Shown in pieces: positions 59,400 through 64,000 of a stretch of 64,000 bases of DNA. Positions within the stretch are counted from its first letter, which is position 1. Every line of letters begins with the position of its first letter. Both the position numbers and the translations under genes were made by a program. The stretch covers positions 682,001-746,000 of the forward strand of contig JANFAH010000006.1 in NCBI GenBank assembly GCA_024663395.1, given 5' to 3'. Source of the stretch: Pisolithus tinctorius (lineage: Eukaryota; Basidiomycota; Agaricomycetes; Boletales; Pisolithaceae). Under the pieces are notes generated by a model. That model did no database searches. It saw nothing but the letters and a program-made list of their open reading frames with translations, and had not been told where the DNA came from.

Positions 59400-60108
59400 A
59401 ACCATTTTTCATAAGCATTTAGGCTGAATAGTTTCTCCAAACCATCCAGCCTAATAGCCTCCCAGACCAAGGTCTGCCCAGGGACATCTGGTCATGTCCC
59501 AGGGCTATGCAGATTTTTAGGCCCTGGGACAGATGGGATTTCCCACATAGCCATCCATTCAAATGCAATTATTTGGGATGTCCCAAGACTGCCTTGGGTG
59601 ACTGGGGTCCCTACTCCTGAAAGTGCAGCTTATATTAGCATTGAAATAGCTGCAGAAATCCTAGCCCCCTTGCTCCTCTGACAGATTTAATCCACAAAGT
59701 ATCCTGTGACCTATACATCCCCTCCCATCCCACCATGCATAGTAGTATACAATAGTACTTTTCATGTACATCTTTGCAATGTGATTCTGCTGTATTGGGA
59801 CATCTCACTAGTTGCCAGGGAGATGACCCACCTGGGCCTCCACATTTGCCTTGAAAATTGCAATAATAAATTCAATCAATTTGTGTCTATACCTCATGCA
59901 ATTTGTACTGTATGAAGGAAGAAGTGAATGGTTTTTGAACACTTGTGAGACAAGCCAATATCTCAAAGTCCCCCACATAGAACATGGTGTTGGTCACCTT
60001 TGCAACACCATCTGCAGAGGGCAGAATGTCCCAGATGAGCCTCTGAGGTTGTCATGGGGCATTGTGCTGGTCTGCAAAGGTAGCTTAGGAGGATGTGCCA
60101 TCATAGCC
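59400..60108. other. Intergenic sequence with no recognised gene
   Basis: Contains diverged single copies of the hairpin motif (gggatgtccc at about 59577) but no convincing coding sequence. Confidence 0.45.
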
Positions 60109-60109
60109 C

Positions 60110-60640
60110 TCTGAGGCTGGGATGGGACATCCCACTGACTTTCATAAGGGGACTTGGGATGTCCCACAGCAGCCTCCAAGGCTACCTTGGGACATCCCAC
60201 CCTCCCCTTTGCCAACCAGTGGGATGTCCCACAACAGCCTCTAAGGCTACATTGGGACATCCCACTGTTCCCTCTGCCAACCAGTGGGATGTCCCACAAC
60301 AGCCTTTAAGGCTACATTGGGACATCCCACTGTTCCCTCTGCCAAGCAGTGGGATGTCCCACAACAGCCTCTAAGGCTATGTTGGGATGTCCCACCCTCC
60401 CCTTTGCCAAGCAGTGGGATGTCCCACAACAGCCTCCAAGCCTACATTGGGACATCCCACCCTCCCCACTGCCAACCAGTGGGATGTCCCCCAACAGCCT
60501 CTAAGCCTACATTGGGACATCCCACCCTCCCCTTTGCCAACCAGTGGGATGTCCCACAACAGCCTCTAAGGCTATATTGGGACATCCCACCCTCCCCTCT
60601 GGCAACCAGAGGGATGTCCCAACACAGCCTCTAAGGTGTT
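60110..60640. repeat. Hairpin minisatellite array 1
   Basis: About eight copies of a roughly 65-bp unit containing GGGATGTCCCA ... TGGGACATCCC (an 11-bp inverted repeat) around a loop with AGCC...GGCT, joined by a pyrimidine-rich spacer such as accctcccctttgccaacca. Confidence 0.9.
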
Positions 60641-60684
60641 GAAGTAGTAATCTGCACTAATCCTACAAGCACCATAGAGAATCC

Positions 60685-60768
60685 AATGCAAGGTAGCTCC
60701 ATGGTCAGAGCAGCTGCTTGACACTGAGAGGGTCCTGGCTCAATGCCAGCTCTGGTCACATTTTCATC
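60685..60768 (+). repeat. tRNA-like SINE head 1
   Basis: A-box-like tagctccatgg and B-box-like ggctcaatgcc, about 45 bp apart, followed by gctctggtcacattttcatc. Not followed directly by hairpin units. Confidence 0.5.
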
Positions 60769-61103
60769 AGGTTATGAGCTGCAGCTGGAACCCATGCATG
60801 CTCAGTACAATGGGTCATGCAGCATCCTTAGTAAGTCCAGATCATGTGAGTTACATGGACACAAGGTGGCTGATAGTAAGGCCTCCTGGAAACACAGCAG
60901 TAAATCCTGATCCATCACATGACACAAGGTCAAAAGGCAATCAGACCATTTGCATGACCCTAGGGGGTGTGCACTGTTTTTACACTCCAAAAGTGGCCAG
61001 ATGAAGGGACCACATTGGAGATGGTGCATTCTGTGCATTAACTTCATGGAGATATGTTCCCACAGTGCTAGTCTAAGCCCCCAAGCTACTGACAATAGTA
61101 CCC

Positions 61104-61193
61104 AGACCATATGGCTCAGTGGTTGCAGCACCTGGTAAACACCTAGGAGGTCACTGGTTCAATCTTAGGACTGGTCACATTTTCCTCATAAGG
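61104..61193 (+). repeat. tRNA-like SINE head 2
   Basis: A box TGGCTCAGTGG (61112-61122) fits TRGYNNARNNG and B box GGTTCAATCTT (61156-61166) nearly fits GGTTCRANNCC. It is followed by ggtcacattttcctcataag and directly by hairpin units. Confidence 0.6.
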
Positions 61194-61700
61194 CTACATT
61201 GGGACATCCCTCCCCCCCTCTGGCAAGCAGTGGGATGTCCCACAACAGCCACTAAAGCTACATTGGGACATCCCTCCCCCCCTCTGGCAAGCAGTGGGAT
61301 GTCCCACAATAGCCTCTAAGGCTACATTGGGACATCCCTCCCCCCCTCTGGCAGGCAGTGGGATGTCCCATGACAGCCTCTAAAGCTACATTGGGACATC
61401 CTTCCCCCCCCTCTGGCAAGCAGTGGGATGTCCCACAACAGCCTCTAAGGCTACATTGGGACATCCCTCCCCCCCTTTGGCAAGTAGTGGGATGTCCCTT
61501 GACAGCCTCTAAAGCTACATTGGGACATCCCTCCCCCCCTCTGGCAAGCAGTGGGATGTCCCATGACAGCCTCTAAAGCTACATTGGGACATCCCTCCCC
61601 CCCTCTGGCAAGTATTGGGATGTCCCACAATAGCCTCTAAGGCTACATTGGGACATCCCCCCCCCTCTGGCAACCAGTGGGATGTCCCACAGCAGCCTCT
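61188..61700. repeat. Hairpin minisatellite array 2
   Basis: About eight 60-65-bp units with the same inverted repeat and the spacer ctccccccctctggcaagca. Confidence 0.9.
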
Positions 61701-61797
61701 GAGCAAGTGGGGAATGGTGCATTGCTCTTCACATAGTCTTGTTCCCATGTCACTGGTTTTCCCCCATGCTACTGATATTAGTGGCTGGACAATATAT

Positions 61798-61880
61798 ATT
61801 TGCTCAACTGTTAGAGCACTGGTTATCACCTAAGAGGTTGCTTCAATCCCAGCTCTGGTCACATTTCCATCATAAGGCTA
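61798..61880 (+). repeat. tRNA-like SINE head 3
   Basis: TTGCTCAACTGTTAGAGC and GCTTCAATCCC, followed by cagctctggtcacatttcca and one hairpin half-unit (61870-61915). Confidence 0.6.
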
Positions 61881-61915
61881 CATTGGGACATCCCACTTCC
61901 CCCTCTGGCAACTGG

Positions 61916-62174
61916 GGATAGTGTTGCTGTGGCTCAGGGAGCTGTCCTAAGCCAAGGGCCATACCACATCTGTATTATTGAGTATTAAAATAATTATTGT
62001 AGATTTGGTATGTGGCAACTCAAGGCTACATTTGGTAATAGTTGTCATAGTGACTAAGCTGCTTGTTGTTGAGCAGGTCAGCCTTTGGAGCTGAGCCACA
62101 GCAACACTAGCTGAGGCTATGTCCCAGACCACCCTCTTGGGTTATATTGGGTCATCCCACCCCACTCTCCAGCA
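61916..62174. other. Spacer between hairpin arrays
   Basis: No gene seen. Contains diverged duplicates of segments found elsewhere in the composite repeat. Confidence 0.4.
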
Positions 62175-62261
62175 GACAGTCCAGTGGTTGTAGCACCTGG
62201 TGAACATCTAGGAGGTCACTGGTTCAATCTTAGGACTGGTCACATTTTCCTCATAAGGCTA
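62175..62261 (+). repeat. tRNA-like SINE head 4
   Basis: Nearly identical to head 2 (ccagtggttgtagcacctgg ... ggttcaatcttagg), again leading into hairpin units. Confidence 0.6.
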
Positions 62262-63015
62262 CTTTGGGACATCCCTCCCCCCCCTCTGGCAAGCAGTGGG
62301 ATGTCCCACAACAGCCTCTAAAGCTGCATTGGGACATCCCTCCCTCCCATCTGGCAAGTAGTGGGATGTCCCACAACAGCCTCTAAGGCTACATTGGGAC
62401 ATCCCTCCCCCCCTCTGGCAAGCAGTGGGATGTCCCATGACAGCCTCTAAAGCTACATTGGGACATCCCTCCCCCCCCTCTGGCAAGCAGTGGGATGTCC
62501 CACAACAGCCTCTAAGGCTACATTGGGACATCCCTCCCCCCCTTTGGCAAGTAGTGGGATGTCCCATGACAGCCTCTAAAGCTACATTGGGACACCCCTC
62601 CCCCCCTCTGGCAAGTATTGGGATGTCCCATGACAGCCTCTAAAGCTACATTGGGACATCCCTCCCCCCTCTCTGGCAAGCAGTGGGATGTCCCACAACA
62701 GCCTCTAAGGCTACATTGGGGCATTCCTTCCCCCCCTCTGGCAACCAGGGGGATGTCCCACAATAGCCTCTAAGGCTACATTGGGATATCCCTCTCCCCC
62801 TCTGGCAACCAGTGGGATGTCCCACAACAGCCTCTGAGGCTACATTGGGGCATCCCACCCTCCCCTTTGCCAACCAGTGGGATGTCCCACAACAGCCCCT
62901 ACACCTACATTGGGACATCCCTCCCCACCATCTGGCCAGCAGTGGGATGTCCCACAGCAGCCTCTAAGGCTAAGTTGGGATGTCCCACCCCCCTGTCTGG
63001 CCAGATGTCCCACAC
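62254..63015. repeat. Hairpin minisatellite array 3
   Basis: About twelve units with the inverted repeat and C-rich spacers. Confidence 0.9.
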
Positions 63016-63221
63016 CACTCTCCACATAACACAAGGCCAAAATGCTATCAGACCATTTGCATGATCATAGGAGGCATGCACCTTTGTTGCACTCCAAAAA
63101 TTCCCAGATTGAAGGACCATGTTGGAAATGGTGTATTCTGTGCATTGCACTCCACATAGTTTTGTTCCCACATCACTGGTCCATGCCCCATGCTACTGAT
63201 GCTATCACCTAGGCAATATAC
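63016..63221. repeat. Spacer module of the composite repeat
   Basis: Matches 60925-61100 with divergence (cagaccatttgcatga, tgtattctgtgcatt, gttttgttcccac), also partly 61705-61795, showing that spacer, tRNA-like head and hairpin array were duplicated together. Confidence 0.65.
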
Positions 63222-63303
63222 ACAACTGAGCAGTCAGAGCACCTGGTTAACACCTAAGAGGTTGCTTCAATCCCAGCTCTGGTCACATTTCCATCATAAG
63301 GCT
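63222..63303 (+). repeat. tRNA-like SINE head 5
   Basis: Resembles head 3 (gagcagtcagagcacctgg ... gcttcaatcccagctctggt), leading into array 4. Confidence 0.6.
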
Positions 63304-64000
63304 ACATTGGGACATCCCCCCCCCCCTCCAGCAGCCAGTGGGATGTCCCACAACAGCCTCTCAGGCTATGTTGGGACATCCCATCCCCCTTCCATACACC
63401 TGTGGGATGTCCCACAACAGCCTTTCAGGCTGTGTTGGGACATCCCAACCCCCTTTCCAGCAACCAGTTGGATGTCCCATGACAGCCTCTCAGGCTATGT
63501 TGGGACATCCCATCCCCCTTTCCAGAAACCAGTGGGATGTCCCACAACAGCCTCTCAGGCTATGTTGGGACATCCCATCCCCCTTTCCAGAAACCAGTGG
63601 GATGTCCCACAACAGCCTCTCAGGCTATGTTGGGACATCCCATCCCCCTTCCATAAACCAGTGGGATGTCCCACAACAGCCTCTCAGGCTATGTTGGGAC
63701 ATCCCATCCCCCTTCCATAAACCAGTGGGATGTCCCACAACAGCCTCTCAGGCTATGTTGGGACATCCCATCCCCCTTCCATAAACCAGTGGGATGTCCC
63801 ACAACAGCCTCTCAGGCTATGTTGGGACATCCCATCCCCCTTCCATAAACCAGTGGGATGTCCCACAACAGCCTCTCAGGCTATGTTGGGACATCCCATC
63901 CCCCCTTCCAGAAACCAGTGGGATGTCCCACAGCAGCCTCTCAGGCTATGTTGGGACATCCCATCTCCCCCTCTGGACACCAGTGAGATGTTATACAAAT
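63298..64000. repeat. Hairpin minisatellite array 4, running off the window
   Basis: About eleven very similar units of 60-62 bp (gcctctcaggctatgttggg variant). This is the most homogeneous of the arrays, so the most recently amplified. Confidence 0.92.

Noticed and set aside
60685..63303. Functional tRNA genes
   Set aside because: A and B boxes are present, but acceptor and anticodon stems do not fold convincingly; better read as SINE-like relics.
60284..63848. Many overlapping open frames of 60-176 codons on both strands in the hairpin arrays
   Set aside because: They are translations of the repeat itself (recurrent GCPTTAS and MSHNSL-type peptides in all frames), with no domain or codon bias.
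60110..64000. CRISPR array
   Set aside because: Repeats and spacers are both conserved, the unit is a hairpin satellite, and the genome is eukaryotic.

Overview
The window looks like heterochromatic, transposon-packed DNA from a basidiomycete fungus, most likely an Agaricomycete. The evidence is a KDZ-type transposase with a CxC2 cysteine cluster, chromodomain-bearing Ty3/gypsy retrotransposons with Tf1-like self-priming, introns of 50-75 bp with canonical borders, and strong CpG decay (TGA where CGA is expected, TG/CA replacing CG). I see no confidently intact host gene, no rRNA, no canonical tRNA gene and no CRISPR array.

Region 1 (1-33076) is one very old Ty3/gypsy element, here called C, lying on the minus strand and blown up by nested insertions. 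From left to right it holds: its 3' LTR (cut by the window edge and by repeat R1); a polypurine tract; an antisense plus-strand gene broken by element A (2448-9292), element D (9374-16571) and a 400-bp solo LTR (17314-17713); an inverted solo LTR of C's own family (17935-18666); integrase and chromodomain; element B (20461-28587, itself carrying a 568-bp MITE in one LTR); RNase H and RT; a solo LTR of A (29751-30200); protease and gag; PBS; and the 5' LTR (32342-33076). Nearly every insertion shows a target-site duplication. Removing the three insertions from the antisense gene rejoins one reading frame across each site.

Region 2 (33077-46650) holds decayed genes: a minus-strand fungal hypothetical gene broken by two solo LTRs, a KDZ transposase broken by a solo LTR of B, and a minus-strand gene with a Zn2Cys6-type cluster broken by a second R1 copy.

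Region 3 (about 47075-57425) is a composite unit. Two inverted arrays of roughly 43-bp repeats, each with a TATA box at its inner edge, enclose about 7.4 kb that keeps more CpG and holds an unrecognised multi-exon minus-strand gene. Part of that gene is a tandem series of intron-plus-exon units. A 904-bp solo LTR sits inside it.

Region 4 (57430-64000) has a truncated unknown gene, a truncated R1 copy, then arrays of a roughly 65-bp hairpin minisatellite interspersed with five tRNA-like (SINE-like) heads.

The most interesting signal is architectural. Three different LTR-retrotransposon families (B, C, D) carry, between the 3' LTR and pol and on the opposite strand to gag-pol, an intron-containing gene with helical or coiled-coil segments; in B and D it also encodes a Zn2Cys6-like cysteine cluster. 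I propose this as a candidate undescribed accessory module.
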